Positions 40,850 through 50,998 are shown, numbered from the stretch's first letter. The stretch: 64,000 bases of DNA from Tamilnaduibacter salinus (GCF_003096655.1 NZ_QEKQ01000003.1:186001-250000); one strand, 5' to 3'. Numbers and translations: made by a program. The notes: generated by a model from the letters alone, not told the origin.

Positions 40850-42514
40850 ATGCGTATTGAATCCGAGTACGACTACATCATAGTGGGTGCCGGATCGGCC
40901 GGGTGCGTCCTGGCGGATCGGCTGACTGAAGATGGACGGTATCGGGTGCTGCTTCTGGAAGCCGGCCCGCGTGATCAGTCCTGGAAAATCGACATGCCAG
41001 CGGCCATGGGCGCGGCCATTGATGGTGCGGACTTCAACTGGCACTACTGGTCCGGCCCGGAACCCTGGCTTGATAATCGGTCGGTGGCGACCCCTCGCGG
41101 GAAAACCCTGGGCGGTTCGTCTTCCATCAACGGCATGGTCTACATTCGCGGCCATGCCCGGGACTATGATGCCTGGGAGGCGAGTGGCTGCGCGGGCTGG
41201 GGCTACCGGCACGTGTTGCCGTACTTCCGGCGCTCGGAGTGTCATGAGCTGGGAGCGAATGACTACCACGGTGGCGACGGGCCGCTGAAGGTCTCCTCAG
41301 GACAGCCGTACGACCCGTTGTCCCGGGCGTTTCTCAGGGCCGGAGAGCAGGCCGGCTATGCCTTCTCAGAGGACGTCAACGGCCACTGCCAGGAGGGCTT
41401 CGGTCGGGTGGATCGCACGACCTGGCAAGGCCGTCGCTGGAGCACCGCCCGGGGCTATCTGGCCCGGGCCCGGAAGCGGCCCAACCTGACGGTGATCACT
41501 GGCGCTCTGGCTGAGCGGGTACTGGTCTCTCAGGGGCGGGCCACCGGGGTTCGCTACCGCCGAGGCGGTGTGTCGTTCGACGTCACCGCCGCGCGCGAAG
41601 TGCTGCTCTGCGGCGGGGCGATCAACACGCCGCAACTGCTCATGCTCTCGGGCATCGGGCCTGACGATGAGCTGTCTCGCTGGTCCATTCCAGCTGTTCA
41701 CCCGCTGGAAGGCGTTGGACGCCGGCTGAGCGATCACCCCGACACGGTCGTGGCCTACCGTTGCCCTGAGCCGGTGTCCAACGCCCCCTGGACCCGCTTT
41801 CCCCGCAAGGCCTGGGTGGGTCTGCGCTGGTTCCTTCAGAAAGCCGGTCTCGCCGCCAGCAACCAGTTTGAGGCCGGCGCCTTCATTCGCTCGCGGGCGG
41901 GTGTGGAGCATCCCGACATTCAGCTCACGTTCATGTCGCTGGCCGTGGAGCCGGGTACCGTCGAGACGCTCAAAGATCATGCCTTCCAGATCCATATTGA
42001 TCTGATGCGCCCAACAAGTCTGGGACGGCTACGGTTGAACGGCACGGATCCCGCCCGGCCTCCGGACATCGTCTTCAACTACCTCGGTACCGAGCGTGAC
42101 CGGGCCGATATGCGCGCCGCCGTCCGGCTGGTCCGTGAGCTGGTCGCGCAGCCGGCGTTTGCTCCCTATCGGGGTGAGGAAATAACCCCCGGGCCCGACT
42201 GCCAGAGCGATGAGGCGCTTGATGCCTGGGCGCGCCAGACCACCGAAACCGGCTATCACGCGGCGGGAACCTGCAGGATGGGGCCGGGCGACGACGCGGA
42301 GGCGGTTGTCGACCCTGATCTCAGGGTCTACGGGGTTGAGGGCCTGCGCGTCGTCGATGCCTCCATCATGCCGGTCATCGTCAGCGGCAACACCAATGCC
42401 CCCACGGTGATGATTGCGGAGAAAGCCGCCGACCTGATTCTCGGCCGGCCTCCGCTGCCGCCTTCCGATGCGCCCACCTGGATTCACCCGGACTGGCAGG
42501 GACAGCAACGTTAA
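40850..42514 (+). CDS. GMC family FAD-dependent alcohol dehydrogenase (choline-dehydrogenase-like)
   Basis: The 554-residue flavoprotein oxidises a primary alcohol. The FAD site [16 protein letters not shown] is at the N-terminus, GMC signature 1 is [15 protein letters not shown], signature 2 is [16 protein letters not shown], and the catalytic His is in [11 protein letters not shown]. It starts 15 bases after the oxygenase and precedes an aldehyde dehydrogenase, a BetA/BetB-like order. It may use choline, but related GMC enzymes act on many alcohols, so no symbol is assigned. Confidence 0.9.
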   Translation: MRIESEYDYIIVGAGSAGCVLADRLTEDGRYRVLLLEAGPRDQSWKIDMPAAMGAAIDGADFNWHYWSGPEPWLDNRSVATPRGKTLGGSSSINGMVYIRGHARDYDAWEASGCAGWGYRHVLPYFRRSECHELGANDYHGGDGPLKVSSGQPYDPLSRAFLRAGEQAGYAFSEDVNGHCQEGFGRVDRTTWQGRRWSTARGYLARARKRPNLTVITGALAERVLVSQGRATGVRYRRGGVSFDVTAAREVLLCGGAINTPQLLMLSGIGPDDELSRWSIPAVHPLEGVGRRLSDHPDTVVAYRCPEPVSNAPWTRFPRKAWVGLRWFLQKAGLAASNQFEAGAFIRSRAGVEHPDIQLTFMSLAVEPGTVETLKDHAFQIHIDLMRPTSLGRLRLNGTDPARPPDIVFNYLGTERDRADMRAAVRLVRELVAQPAFAPYRGEEITPGPDCQSDEALDAWARQTTETGYHAAGTCRMGPGDDAEAVVDPDLRVYGVEGLRVVDASIMPVIVSGNTNAPTVMIAEKAADLILGRPPLPPSDAPTWIHPDWQGQQR

Positions 42515-42520
42515 CACCAC

Positions 42521-42542
42521 GCCCGCCTCCGCAGAGGCGGGC
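42521..42542 (+). terminator. GC-rich hairpin between the GMC and aldehyde dehydrogenase genes
   Basis: A perfect 9-bp stem GCCCGCCTC / GAGGCGGGC with loop CGCA. There is no T-run, so it may be an mRNA-stabilising or attenuating hairpin inside the operon rather than a full terminator. Confidence 0.45.
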
Positions 42543-42589
42543 AAGCCTCCCTGTTTTGCAACAGTCCTATTCGACAATGAGGAGCTGAT

Positions 42590-44074
42590 ATGCCCCTGAC
42601 ATACCAAGACTGGCAGTCCCGTGCCGCCGGATTGAGCCTTAACGGCAACGCCTGGATCGAGGGTGCGCGCCGCCCGTCCAGCGATGGAGCGACTCTGGCC
42701 TCCATCAACCCAATGACCGAGCAGCCGCTGGCCCACGTTGCCGCGACCACCAGCGAGGACGTTGACCGGGCGGTCACTTCGGCCCGGGCCGCCTTTGCAA
42801 GCAGGAGCTGGTCGGGCCTGGACCCTCTGGACCGGCGATCAATCATGAAGCGCATTGCCCGGGAACTCCGCGCCCATCAGGAAGAGCTGGCGTTGTTGGA
42901 CTGTCTTGAGGTCGGCAAATGCATCAGTGAAGCGCTTGAGGATGTGGAGGAGTCGGCGGTCCTGTTTGACTGGTACGGCGAGCTGCAGGACAAACTCTAC
43001 GATCAGGTGGCCGCCTCGCCGGCCGGGGTCCAGGCGACCGTTGTCCATGAGCCGCTGGGCGTCATTGGCGCCATCGTTCCCTGGAACTACCCGCTGCATA
43101 ACGCGGCCGTCAAGCTGGCGCCAGCCCTCGCAGCGGGCAACAGTGTGATTCTCAAGCCTGCCGAGGAGTCCTCGTTGTCGGCGTTGCGACTGGCCGAGTT
43201 GTGCGAGGCCGCGGGACTGCCGACCGGTGTTCTGCATGTTCTGCCCGGTCACGGCCATGTGACGGGCGAGGCACTGGGGCGCCACCCGGACGTGGACGCC
43301 ATCGGCTTTACCGGCTCCACCGAGATTGGAAAGCGGTTCCAGGTCTATGCCGGGGAATCGAACATGAAGCCGGTCTGGCTGGAGTGCGGTGGCAAGAGCC
43401 CCCACCTCGTGTTCGATGACTGCCCGGATCTCGATGCCGCGGTGGATGCGGTGATCGGCGGTATTTTCACGAACGCCGGGCAGGTCTGTTCGGCGCACTC
43501 GCGGCTGTTGATTCAGGACAGCATCGCGGATGATTTCCTTGACGCGCTTCAGGAACGGGTCGCGCAGCTGACTCCGGGGGATCCGCTGGACCCGGCCACG
43601 ACACTTGGCCCAATCGTCAGTCGCGCCCAGTTTGAACAGGTCATGAGCTACCTCGAAGTGGGCCGGCAGGAGGCGAGTCTGCTGACAGGCGGCGAGGCCC
43701 GGACCGCCAGCGGTGGCGCGCTGTTCGTCGAACCCACCGTGTTCACCGAGGTGACGCCTCAGCACCGCATCTTCCGGGAGGAGGTTTTTGGCCCGGTACT
43801 GACGGTGACCCGTTTCCAGGACGAAAACGAGGCCGTGGCCCTGGCCAACGACAGCTGCTACGGACTGGCCGCCTCCCTGTGGACGCTGCTGCTCAGTCGT
43901 GCTCATCGTCTTTGCGATGCGCTCCAGGCGGGCACCATCACGGTGAACGGTGTTGACGCGGTCAGCCCGCAGACCCCATTTGGCGGCATGAAACAGTCGG
44001 GCATCGGTCGGGACTACGGCCTTGCCGGGATGCAGAAGTACATGGCGCTGAAAACACGCTGGATTCACTACTGA
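42590..44074 (+). CDS. NAD(P)-dependent aldehyde dehydrogenase
   Basis: The 494-residue enzyme oxidises an aldehyde to the acid, most likely the product of the GMC dehydrogenase upstream. Motifs in order: VPWNYPLHNAAVKLAPAL, the nucleotide-site FTGSTEIGKRF, the general base Glu in LECGGKSPH and the catalytic Cys near residue 300 in GQVCSAHSRL. It resembles the betaine-aldehyde / gamma-aminobutyraldehyde dehydrogenase group. GAGGAGC precedes the start. Confidence 0.92.
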   Translation: MPLTYQDWQSRAAGLSLNGNAWIEGARRPSSDGATLASINPMTEQPLAHVAATTSEDVDRAVTSARAAFASRSWSGLDPLDRRSIMKRIARELRAHQEELALLDCLEVGKCISEALEDVEESAVLFDWYGELQDKLYDQVAASPAGVQATVVHEPLGVIGAIVPWNYPLHNAAVKLAPALAAGNSVILKPAEESSLSALRLAELCEAAGLPTGVLHVLPGHGHVTGEALGRHPDVDAIGFTGSTEIGKRFQVYAGESNMKPVWLECGGKSPHLVFDDCPDLDAAVDAVIGGIFTNAGQVCSAHSRLLIQDSIADDFLDALQERVAQLTPGDPLDPATTLGPIVSRAQFEQVMSYLEVGRQEASLLTGGEARTASGGALFVEPTVFTEVTPQHRIFREEVFGPVLTVTRFQDENEAVALANDSCYGLAASLWTLLLSRAHRLCDALQAGTITVNGVDAVSPQTPFGGMKQSGIGRDYGLAGMQKYMALKTRWIHY

Positions 44075-44091
44075 GAGCGGGAGGTGACATC

Positions 44092-44829
44092 ATGATGGCG
44101 AACCCGGATGACCACGGCACGCTCCGGGAGCAGTTGGCCTGCGCCTTTCGCTGGATGGCGCGTCTGGAACTGCACGAAGCGGCTGCGAACCACTGCAGTG
44201 TGGTGAGCGAGCCCGGGGGCGGTCGATTTCTGATCAATCCGGCGGGTCGGCATTTTTCGGAGATTCGGGCGAGTGACCTTCTGGAGGTCGCGGCCGATGC
44301 GGAGGCGGCGCCCGCCGATCTGGACCCCACTGCCTGGGCCATTCACGGCGCCATGCACCGTCGAGGCCGCGACGTGGGATGCATCCTGCACTGCCACAGT
44401 CTCTATGCGACGGCGCTGGCCTGTCTGGCCAACCCGGAGTTGCCGCCGATTGAGCAGAATGCCATGCGTTTTTTCGAACGTCTCCGTATCGATCACGGCT
44501 TCGAGGGGATGGGTCTGGGTGATGAGGCGGAGCGGCTGGCGTCCATGGCGGACGGCGACGCGCCCATTCTGCTGCTGGGCAACCACGGAGTGATTGCCAC
44601 CGGCCCGGACGTGGCGACGGCGTTTGATAACCTCTACTACTTTGAGCGCGCCTGCCGTTACTATCTGGTGGCCCGAGCCAGTGGCCTACCGCTTCGGCCC
44701 GTGTCCGCAGAGGTGGCGCGCCGTACGGCCGCGCAATGGGACGAGTATGCGAAGATGGGGGCGCCCCAGGCCCACTTCGCTGCCCTGATGCGGGTTCTGG
44801 ACCGGGAACAGGACGACTACCGGAGCTGA
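44092..44829 (+). CDS. Class II aldolase/adducin-fold protein
   Basis: The 245-residue protein has the class II aldolase/adducin head fold. Metal-binding His residues occur in CILHCHSLYAT and near ERLRIDHGFEGMG, and LLGNHGVIATG is the typical glycine loop. Related enzymes cleave or epimerise phosphorylated sugars, but several act in other carbon pathways. It lies 17 bases after the aldehyde dehydrogenase and 8 before the regulator, so it belongs to the same unit. The reaction here is unknown. Confidence 0.85.
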   Translation: MMANPDDHGTLREQLACAFRWMARLELHEAAANHCSVVSEPGGGRFLINPAGRHFSEIRASDLLEVAADAEAAPADLDPTAWAIHGAMHRRGRDVGCILHCHSLYATALACLANPELPPIEQNAMRFFERLRIDHGFEGMGLGDEAERLASMADGDAPILLLGNHGVIATGPDVATAFDNLYYFERACRYYLVARASGLPLRPVSAEVARRTAAQWDEYAKMGAPQAHFAALMRVLDREQDDYRS

Positions 44830-44837
44830 TATCGCCC

Positions 44838-45827
44838 ATGCCCCTGACAAGCCCCACCCACCGGATCGGTATTCTGCTGTTGCCGGAGTTTCCCTTTTCC
44901 GGGCTCGGGGCGCTTTTGGATCCGCTTTTCATTGCCAACTGGCTGGCCCAGGAAGCGCGCTTCGAGTGGCACCTTCTGGGGCCGGAAGCCAGTGTCCGCG
45001 CCTCCAACGGCGTCCCGTTGGCAGTGGAAACGGAATGGCCGGCACCCACGGATCTGGACACTGTGTTTGTGCTGGCCAGTTTCGAAACCAAGTCCCTGCG
45101 CAATGACCGTCAGGTTCGCATGTGGCTGCGACACTGTGACGCGGCGGGCGTCCGGCTTGCCGGTGTGGAAATGGGTGTTGACGTCCTGGCGGCAGCGGGG
45201 CAACTGGAGGGACATCGGGCGGCGGTTCACTGGGACAATCTGGAGGGCTTTCAGGAGCTTTACCCGCACATTCATGCGGTGAGCGAGTTGTACACTCTCT
45301 CGGAGAATCGCATGACGTGTGCCGGCGGTACGGCGGTTCTGGATATGGTGATGGCCTGGCTGTCGACACGACTGGAAGCGCCGCTCACCGATACGCTGCG
45401 GGATCACCTGCTGGAGCGTCGCCAGCGCCCGGCGAATCTGCAGCAGCTGTCCCACGCGCCAGAGCACCAGGTGGCGATCTCCGCCCAGATGAGGCGCCTC
45501 GTCCGGCTGATGCACCAGACCCTCGAGTCCCCGTTGAGTGCCGAGGCGCTGGCCGAGGCGGTGGGATTGTCGGTCCGTCAGTTGGAGCGCCGTTTTCGTT
45601 CAGAGGTCGGCCTCTCCCCGAAGCGGTATTATCTGCAGCTGCGGATCAACCGGGCCCATCGTTTATTGCAGCAGACGGATTTGAGTGTGTCCGACGTGGC
45701 GACCAGTGCCGGCTTCGCCTCGCTGGAGCATTTTTCCAGGACCTATCGGCGATTTTTCGACTGTGCGCCGAGTGAGGACCGGGTTCAGTCCCGAGATGCC
45801 CCGGTACTGCCGGTGCAGCGTCTGTAG
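44838..45827 (+). CDS. GlxA family AraC-type transcriptional regulator
   Basis: The 329-residue regulator has an N-terminal DJ-1/PfpI-like ligand domain (about 10-190) and two C-terminal AraC helix-turn-helices (about 230-325, with LAEAVGLSVRQLERRFRSEVG and VSDVATSAGFASLEHFSRTYRRFF). GlxA-type regulators typically respond to quaternary amines such as carnitine, glycine betaine or dimethylglycine. That family tendency supports an amine substrate for the cluster. It is the last gene and likely controls the promoter near 39.6 kb. Confidence 0.9.
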   Translation: MPLTSPTHRIGILLLPEFPFSGLGALLDPLFIANWLAQEARFEWHLLGPEASVRASNGVPLAVETEWPAPTDLDTVFVLASFETKSLRNDRQVRMWLRHCDAAGVRLAGVEMGVDVLAAAGQLEGHRAAVHWDNLEGFQELYPHIHAVSELYTLSENRMTCAGGTAVLDMVMAWLSTRLEAPLTDTLRDHLLERRQRPANLQQLSHAPEHQVAISAQMRRLVRLMHQTLESPLSAEALAEAVGLSVRQLERRFRSEVGLSPKRYYLQLRINRAHRLLQQTDLSVSDVATSAGFASLEHFSRTYRRFFDCAPSEDRVQSRDAPVLPVQRL

Positions 45828-46063
45828 CGTTGGACGAAAAACGGCGTCGCCTTTTTCCGCCGCGCCTGTTAGGATAGCCACCATCCTGCCTCGAGGGATC
45901 TCGCCACACGCTGGCGAAACCACTTCGATACGACCTTTCAGAGGACGGCCCACCCGCCGAATCGGGACGCGCGCCGTAGTCGTTTATTCAATCGTGATTG
46001 TTCACGCGCCCGACGGCTCGTCGCCAATAACCGACGAATGACCGGGTGTCCAAGAGTATTCCA

Positions 46064-47362
46064 ATGATGCGTTTTTCCGATCTCGGCCTGTCCGAGCAGC
46101 TCGTTCGTGCCACGTCCGAGCAGAAGTACGATACCCCCACGAAGATCCAGTCCGAAGCCATTCCCGCGGTCCTGTCCGGACGCGATGTCATGGCCGCGGC
46201 CCAGACCGGCACGGGCAAGACTGCCGGTTTCACGCTGCCCCTGCTCCAGCGTCTCGGCGCTCGCCCGCGCAATGGGCGTGGCGTGCGTGCCCTGGTCCTG
46301 ACACCGACCCGTGAGCTGGCGGCGCAGGTCCATGACAGCGTTCATCTGTACGGTCGCTACGCGAAGATCCGCTCCACCGTCGTGTTCGGCGGGGTGAAGA
46401 TCAATCCCCAGATCAACAAGCTGCGTCGCGGCGTCGACGTGCTGGTGGCCACGCCCGGCCGACTGCTGGACCTGTACCAGCAGGGCGCGGTGGAGTTCGA
46501 CGCGCTGGAAACCCTGATCATGGACGAAGCGGACCGCATGCTCGACATGGGCTTCATCCGTGACATCCGCCGGATCCTGTCGCTGCTGCCGAAAGAGCGC
46601 CAGAACCTGATGTTCTCCGCCACCTTCTCCGGTGAGATCCGCAAGCTGGCGGGCAGCATGCTCAACAATCCGGTGGAAATCGACGTGGCGCCGCGCAACA
46701 CCGCGGCCGAAACAGTTCAGCAGTCGGTCCACCCGGTGGACCAGGGGCGCAAGGCGGACCTGCTCACCCAATTGGTGGCGGACAAGCGCTGGGAACAGGT
46801 GCTGGTGTTCACCCGCACCAAGCATGGCGCCAACAAGCTGACCACCCGTCTGGAAAAGGACGGCATCAGCGCCGCCGCCATCCACGGCAACAAGTCTCAG
46901 GGCGCGCGCACCAAAGCGCTCAAAGGCTTCAAGGATGGCCGCGTCCGGGTACTGGTCGCCACCGACATCGCCGCGCGGGGGCTGGATATCAAGCAGCTTC
47001 CACAGGTGGTGAACTTTGAGCTGCCGCAGGTGCCTGAGGACTACGTCCACCGCATTGGTCGGACCGGTCGCGCCGGTGAAACCGGTCACGCCGTGTCTCT
47101 GGTTAGCCCGGACGAAGCACCGATGCTGGGCGGCATTGAGAAGCTGATCAGCCGGGAGATTCCGCGTGAGACCATCGATGGCTTCGAGCCGAGCCGGGCG
47201 CTGAACGTGCGTGCCAAAGGCGGGAAGCCCGGTGGTCGCTCTGGTGGCCCGAAAGGTGGTAACCGCAATGCCCGGCCGGGGCGTGGTGGCGGTGGTGGAT
47301 CCCGCGGGCGCGGCCAGCCGGGCCGGGGTCGCTCCAGTGGTCCGGCCCGCCGTTCGGCCTGA
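46064..47362 (+). CDS. rhlE: DEAD-box RNA helicase RhlE-like
   Basis: This ATP-dependent RNA helicase acts in ribosome assembly or RNA decay. All motifs are present: AAQTGTGKT (I), PTRELAAQ (Ia), [12 protein letters not shown] (II), SAT (III) and [10 protein letters not shown] (VI). A disordered C-terminus (about residues 385-432) is rich in RGG/GGR and should bind RNA. The ATG at 46064 ([10 protein letters not shown]) matches RhlE N-termini and has AAGAG upstream; a GTG at 46046 is an alternative. About 235 bases upstream hold no gene and may be a long leader, as is common for cold-induced helicases. Confidence 0.92.
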   Translation: MMRFSDLGLSEQLVRATSEQKYDTPTKIQSEAIPAVLSGRDVMAAAQTGTGKTAGFTLPLLQRLGARPRNGRGVRALVLTPTRELAAQVHDSVHLYGRYAKIRSTVVFGGVKINPQINKLRRGVDVLVATPGRLLDLYQQGAVEFDALETLIMDEADRMLDMGFIRDIRRILSLLPKERQNLMFSATFSGEIRKLAGSMLNNPVEIDVAPRNTAAETVQQSVHPVDQGRKADLLTQLVADKRWEQVLVFTRTKHGANKLTTRLEKDGISAAAIHGNKSQGARTKALKGFKDGRVRVLVATDIAARGLDIKQLPQVVNFELPQVPEDYVHRIGRTGRAGETGHAVSLVSPDEAPMLGGIEKLISREIPRETIDGFEPSRALNVRAKGGKPGGRSGGPKGGNRNARPGRGGGGGSRGRGQPGRGRSSGPARRSA

Positions 47363-47363
47363 T

Positions 47364-48047
47364 TCAGTGGCCGGAGGTGAGCGTCGCGCGGAAACCGCTG
47401 CGGCGCCACAGCAGGGCCAGCCAGAGGGCGTGCGCGTTGATCAGTAACGCCAGCACCCACTCGAAGGCGTCGTCCACGGTACTGTAGAACTCGTAAACGG
47501 TGCCGTGGAGGATCACGGACAGAATGCCCACGGCCAGCGTCAGCTCACAGAGCCAGAGCAGGCGCTGGCCGGTCTTCCGCCAGCCCGGAATGGCCCGGAG
47601 CTGGGCGCTGATCAGCAGCTCGGCGATGAAACTCAGAGAAAAGTACAGCACCACGCCAATCCGGCGGATCAGGTTGAATCCCTCCCCCTCATGGCCGAGC
47701 GCCACCGTATAGCCGGCAAGCGATACCCCGGCCACCAGACCCAGCCAGGGCAGCCAGAGTCGCCCCCGGCCATGCCCGCCCAGTGACTCCAGCCAGAACC
47801 GGTTCAGCGTCCACATCCCGATACCCAGCAGTGCGCCGGGCAGCATCGTGCCCTTGAAGAGGAAGTAGGACGTGCCGTAGCGCCCTGTGCGGCTGATGCT
47901 GGTGCAGCTGTCCCAGTAGGGAATGCACCAGGGCACATGGTTTTCCAGAACAGAAACCAGGAACGTCAGGTGAATGGTGATCATCGGCACCAGCGCCGCC
48001 GTCAGCGCCAGCCACCAGAGCGGGATGGAACGTGCTTTCTCAACCAT
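47364..48047 (-). CDS. Frag1/DRAM-like integral membrane protein
   Basis: The 227-residue protein has six predicted membrane helices and the Frag1/DRAM/Sfk1-like features CTSISRTGRYGTSYFLFKG and a late HGTVYEFYSTVDDAFEW. Bacterial members have no assigned function. The ATG at 48047 (MVEKARSIPLWW) is chosen with AGAGAG upstream; longer frames would add a Pro/Arg/Thr-rich, non-membrane extension. It is convergent with rhlE, leaving one base between the two stop codons. Confidence 0.75.
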   Translation of the reverse strand: MVEKARSIPLWWLALTAALVPMITIHLTFLVSVLENHVPWCIPYWDSCTSISRTGRYGTSYFLFKGTMLPGALLGIGMWTLNRFWLESLGGHGRGRLWLPWLGLVAGVSLAGYTVALGHEGEGFNLIRRIGVVLYFSLSFIAELLISAQLRAIPGWRKTGQRLLWLCELTLAVGILSVILHGTVYEFYSTVDDAFEWVLALLINAHALWLALLWRRSGFRATLTSGH

Positions 48048-48193
48048 GGTCGGTCTCTCTGATCGAACGTGGTCGCTGTCAGTATAACCGTATGCACGGA
48101 ATTGGCGACGAATCATCCAACTGCGATACCATGCGCCGCTTTGTCGATCGGGGCCCTGCCGGGACCCGCCACTGTTCGAACTGAGGAAGCTTG

Positions 48194-49528
48194 ATGAACG
48201 CGGTTGTGCTGGCCATCCTGGTGATGGTGACCCTGTGTCTGTTTGGTGTGTCGGTCGTTGCATCGTTGATCGTCGCGACGCTGGTTGGTGGTCTTTGGGC
48301 CGGCATGGCGATGCCGGAGTTGCTGACCGCGTTCCATGATGGGTTGGGCAATGGCGCCAAGGTGGCCCTGTCCTATGCCGTGTTGGGGGCGTTCGCCGTG
48401 GCACTGTCCCGTTCCGGGATCACGCAGTCGCTGTCGCGCCGCGCCATCCGGACGCTGAAACGCGACGGGGGCGGTCAGAAACGTTCTTTCGTCCTTTACA
48501 GTCTGCTGGCCGTGCTCTTGGCGTTTGCGGTCAGCTCCCAGAATCTGATCCCCGTGCACATTGCGTTCATTCCGGTGCTGGTGCCACCGCTGCTGGCGCT
48601 GATGAACCATCTGGAACTGGATCGCCGGGCCGTCGCCTGCGTGATCACCTTCGGGATTACCGCCCCCTATATGCTGCTGCCGGTGGGCTTTGGTTCCATC
48701 TTCCTGAACGACATCCTGCTCAGTAATGTCACCGAGGCGGGGCTGTCGATCAGCCGAAGTCAGGTTCCCATGGCGATGCTGATTCCGATCGGTGGCATGG
48801 CGCTGGGCCTGATTGTCGCCGTCACCGTCAGTTATCGCGGCCGTCGCCAGTATGCGGACGTGGCCCTCTCCCACGGCGATGAGACGCCGGACGAGGCCGC
48901 CGCCAAACTCCAACCCTGGCAGATGATCGTGCTGGCACTGGCGCTTGTGGGGACCGTTGGCGTTCAGCTCTGGACCGGTTCCATGGTCATGGGCGGCATT
49001 TTCGGTTTCGCGGTGCTGTCGCTGAGTGGTGTGTTCCACTGGAACGAGCAGGACGACATCTTCACCGAAGGCATGCGGATGATGGCGCTCGTGGGCTTCA
49101 TCATGATCGCGGCCAACGGCTTCGCGGGTGTGATGCAGGCCAGCGGTGAAGTGGAGGCTCTGGTCAGCCAGTCCACGGACCTGATCGGCGACAACCAGGC
49201 GCTGGCGGCGTTCATCATGCTGTTGGTCGGGCTGTTCATTACCATGGGCATTGGGTCGTCCTTCTCGACGATCCCGATCATCGCCTCGCTCTACGTGCCG
49301 CTCGCGATGAATTTCGGCTTCTCGCCCATGGCGACCGTCGCACTGGTCGGCACCGCCGGGGCGCTGGGGGATGCCGGCTCACCGGCTTCGGATTCAACGC
49401 TCGGGCCCACCTCCGGACTGAATGCGGATGGCCAGCACAATCACATCTGGGACAGCGTCGTGCCGACGTTCATCCACTACAACATTCCGCTGTTGGTGTT
49501 TGGCTGGGTCGCCGCGATGGTGCTGTGA
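48194..49528 (+). CDS. Na+/H+ antiporter family protein (NhaC-like)
   Basis: The 444-residue inner-membrane protein has eleven or twelve helices. It opens with an N-terminal segment typical of the YuiF-type Na+/H+ antiporter group and ends GTAGALGDAGSPASDSTLGPTSGLNADGQHNH, a conserved polar loop. GAGGAAG precedes the ATG; a TTG one codon upstream is less likely. It is the second sodium-linked antiporter in this window besides nhaB. Amino-acid exchange has also been suggested for relatives. Confidence 0.82.
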   Translation: MNAVVLAILVMVTLCLFGVSVVASLIVATLVGGLWAGMAMPELLTAFHDGLGNGAKVALSYAVLGAFAVALSRSGITQSLSRRAIRTLKRDGGGQKRSFVLYSLLAVLLAFAVSSQNLIPVHIAFIPVLVPPLLALMNHLELDRRAVACVITFGITAPYMLLPVGFGSIFLNDILLSNVTEAGLSISRSQVPMAMLIPIGGMALGLIVAVTVSYRGRRQYADVALSHGDETPDEAAAKLQPWQMIVLALALVGTVGVQLWTGSMVMGGIFGFAVLSLSGVFHWNEQDDIFTEGMRMMALVGFIMIAANGFAGVMQASGEVEALVSQSTDLIGDNQALAAFIMLLVGLFITMGIGSSFSTIPIIASLYVPLAMNFGFSPMATVALVGTAGALGDAGSPASDSTLGPTSGLNADGQHNHIWDSVVPTFIHYNIPLLVFGWVAAMVL

Positions 49529-50392
49529 TTAACCGTCTTCTCCGGGGCGGTGCCAGAACCGGTCCGGGATGGTATTGAGGGACTTGAAGGCGTCCGGCAA
49601 GGCCAGCCGGATCAGTGTGCGATCCGTGAGTCGGGCTTGCCTGAGCGCTTTCTGGATCGTGGGATGCTGCCGGAAATGGTCCATGAAAGCGCCGGACCGG
49701 TAGGCGTTCAGCAATCCGGTTGTCAGAATGTCGTGTAACTCGGATCGTTCGCGTGAGACGTAGAGGAAGTAGTCGTAGCGCCATACCAGGGCAATTCGGG
49801 GCTCGACTGTCAGCAGTTGCCGATTGTCTCTGGCCAGCTCGGTGAACACTTCCTGAATGCCCCGGTGGAAGAACTCGAAACGGCCGTATTCCAGCATCCG
49901 CCAGAGGTTGTCGTAGGTACTGGTAATGACTTTGAGTCCGTTGTTGCTGAGAATCCGGGTGTCGGGCCAGCCAATCCCGGAACCGATCCGGAACGGTCTC
50001 AGGTCTTTAATGTCCGCTAGCGGTGCGCGCTCCTTTAAAGCCTTTCGTGGCGTGACCAGAAGTCGATATCCAAGCAATCCCCGGGTCAGTGGAACGTCCA
50101 CCTGCAGGAATCGGTCTTCGCGCACCGGACTGTAGCCGCTGAAGAACACATTGATGCGCGGGTTCGGGGTTTCCAGGGTGGTGAGAATGCGCTGCTGGGT
50201 CATACCCTCAAGGGGAACGATCCGGAGGGTGTGATCGCCGGGGGCATGCTCCAGGGCAAGTCGAACCACTGACAACTCATAATCGAAGATGTCCGCATCA
50301 CCGTGCAGAAGGCCCACACGGAACTCCACCGCCTGTGTTGCAAACGGAATCCAAAGCAGCAGGGCTGTCAGGAGACATCGACAGTGGCGCAC
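49529..50392 (-). CDS. Periplasmic solute-binding-like protein (family 3 type)
   Basis: The 287-residue protein has a signal peptide (about 1-21) and a type 2 periplasmic-binding fold (FRVGLLHGDADIFDYELSVV, RGLLGYRLLVTP, LRPFRIGSGIGWPD, RFEFFHRGIQEVF). There is no transporter gene next to it. Proteins of this look often act as sensors or are orphan relatives of amino-acid binding proteins. Its stop abuts that of the Na+/H+ antiporter gene. Confidence 0.72.
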   Translation of the reverse strand: MRHCRCLLTALLLWIPFATQAVEFRVGLLHGDADIFDYELSVVRLALEHAPGDHTLRIVPLEGMTQQRILTTLETPNPRINVFFSGYSPVREDRFLQVDVPLTRGLLGYRLLVTPRKALKERAPLADIKDLRPFRIGSGIGWPDTRILSNNGLKVITSTYDNLWRMLEYGRFEFFHRGIQEVFTELARDNRQLLTVEPRIALVWRYDYFLYVSRERSELHDILTTGLLNAYRSGAFMDHFRQHPTIQKALRQARLTDRTLIRLALPDAFKSLNTIPDRFWHRPGEDG

Positions 50393-50467
50393 GATACTTG
50401 ACCCCCAGTCTTCAATAACCGCTTTCCATGGGTCGGGATGGCGGGCCCGGATCCTGAGGGCCGACCC

Positions 50468-50932
50468 TTAGTCTAGACCCACCGTGTGTGATTCGTCATC
50501 CTTGAGCATCACATCCCGGATGCTGAGATCCCGACCATCGGCATCCTGAACCACCATGGGCCGGACCGGACGGCCAGTGGCCCTGTCCCGCAGGTCGAGA
50601 GGTGCGTGTTCCTGCGCTGGCGTCCAGCGGTCGCCCCACTGGCGCAGCGCCATCACCACGGGAAACAGGTCGCGCCCCTTGTCCGTCAGCCGGTATTCGT
50701 GGCGGGAACCGTGCTCGCCCACGTCCACCTTTTTCAGCACGCCGTGCTCCACCAACCGCGCCAGCCGATCACAGAGGATGTTGCGGGCAATGCCCAGCTC
50801 GCGCTGGAAGTCCACGAACCGGCGGGTGCCATACATCGCGTGCAGCACCACCAGCAGGGACCACCAGTCGCCCACCTCATTGAGCGCGCGGGCAACGGAG
50901 CAGTTGGCATTATCGAATCGTTTACGGGCCAT
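50468..50932 (-). CDS. HxlR family transcriptional regulator
   Basis: The 154-residue winged-helix regulator has the HxlR features CSVARALNEVGDWWSLLVV, RRFVDFQRELGIARNILCDRL and YRLTDKGRDLFPVVMAL. A Cys near the N-terminus (NCSVA) is the conserved residue used for redox or electrophile sensing in several members. It is divergent from an Old Yellow Enzyme gene, the classic arrangement for aldehyde- or quinone-responsive control. A C-terminal extension of about 35 residues follows the wing. Confidence 0.9.
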   Translation of the reverse strand: MARKRFDNANCSVARALNEVGDWWSLLVVLHAMYGTRRFVDFQRELGIARNILCDRLARLVEHGVLKKVDVGEHGSRHEYRLTDKGRDLFPVVMALRQWGDRWTPAQEHAPLDLRDRATGRPVRPMVVQDADGRDLSIRDVMLKDDESHTVGLD

Positions 50933-50981
50933 ATCCGGAATTCTACCGAATCCGGTTGCGTTAAAAAACCAGACCCGATAG

Positions 50982-50998
50982 GGTTTCGTTATGAAACC
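50982..50998. promoter_or_regulatory. Palindromic candidate operator between HxlR and OYE genes
   Basis: GGTTTC, 5 bases, GAAACC: a perfect 6-bp inverted repeat in the divergent promoter region. A related imperfect copy, GGTTGCGTTAAAAAACC, lies about 30 bases upstream (50953-50969). This is a plausible HxlR dimer site. Confidence 0.5.
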
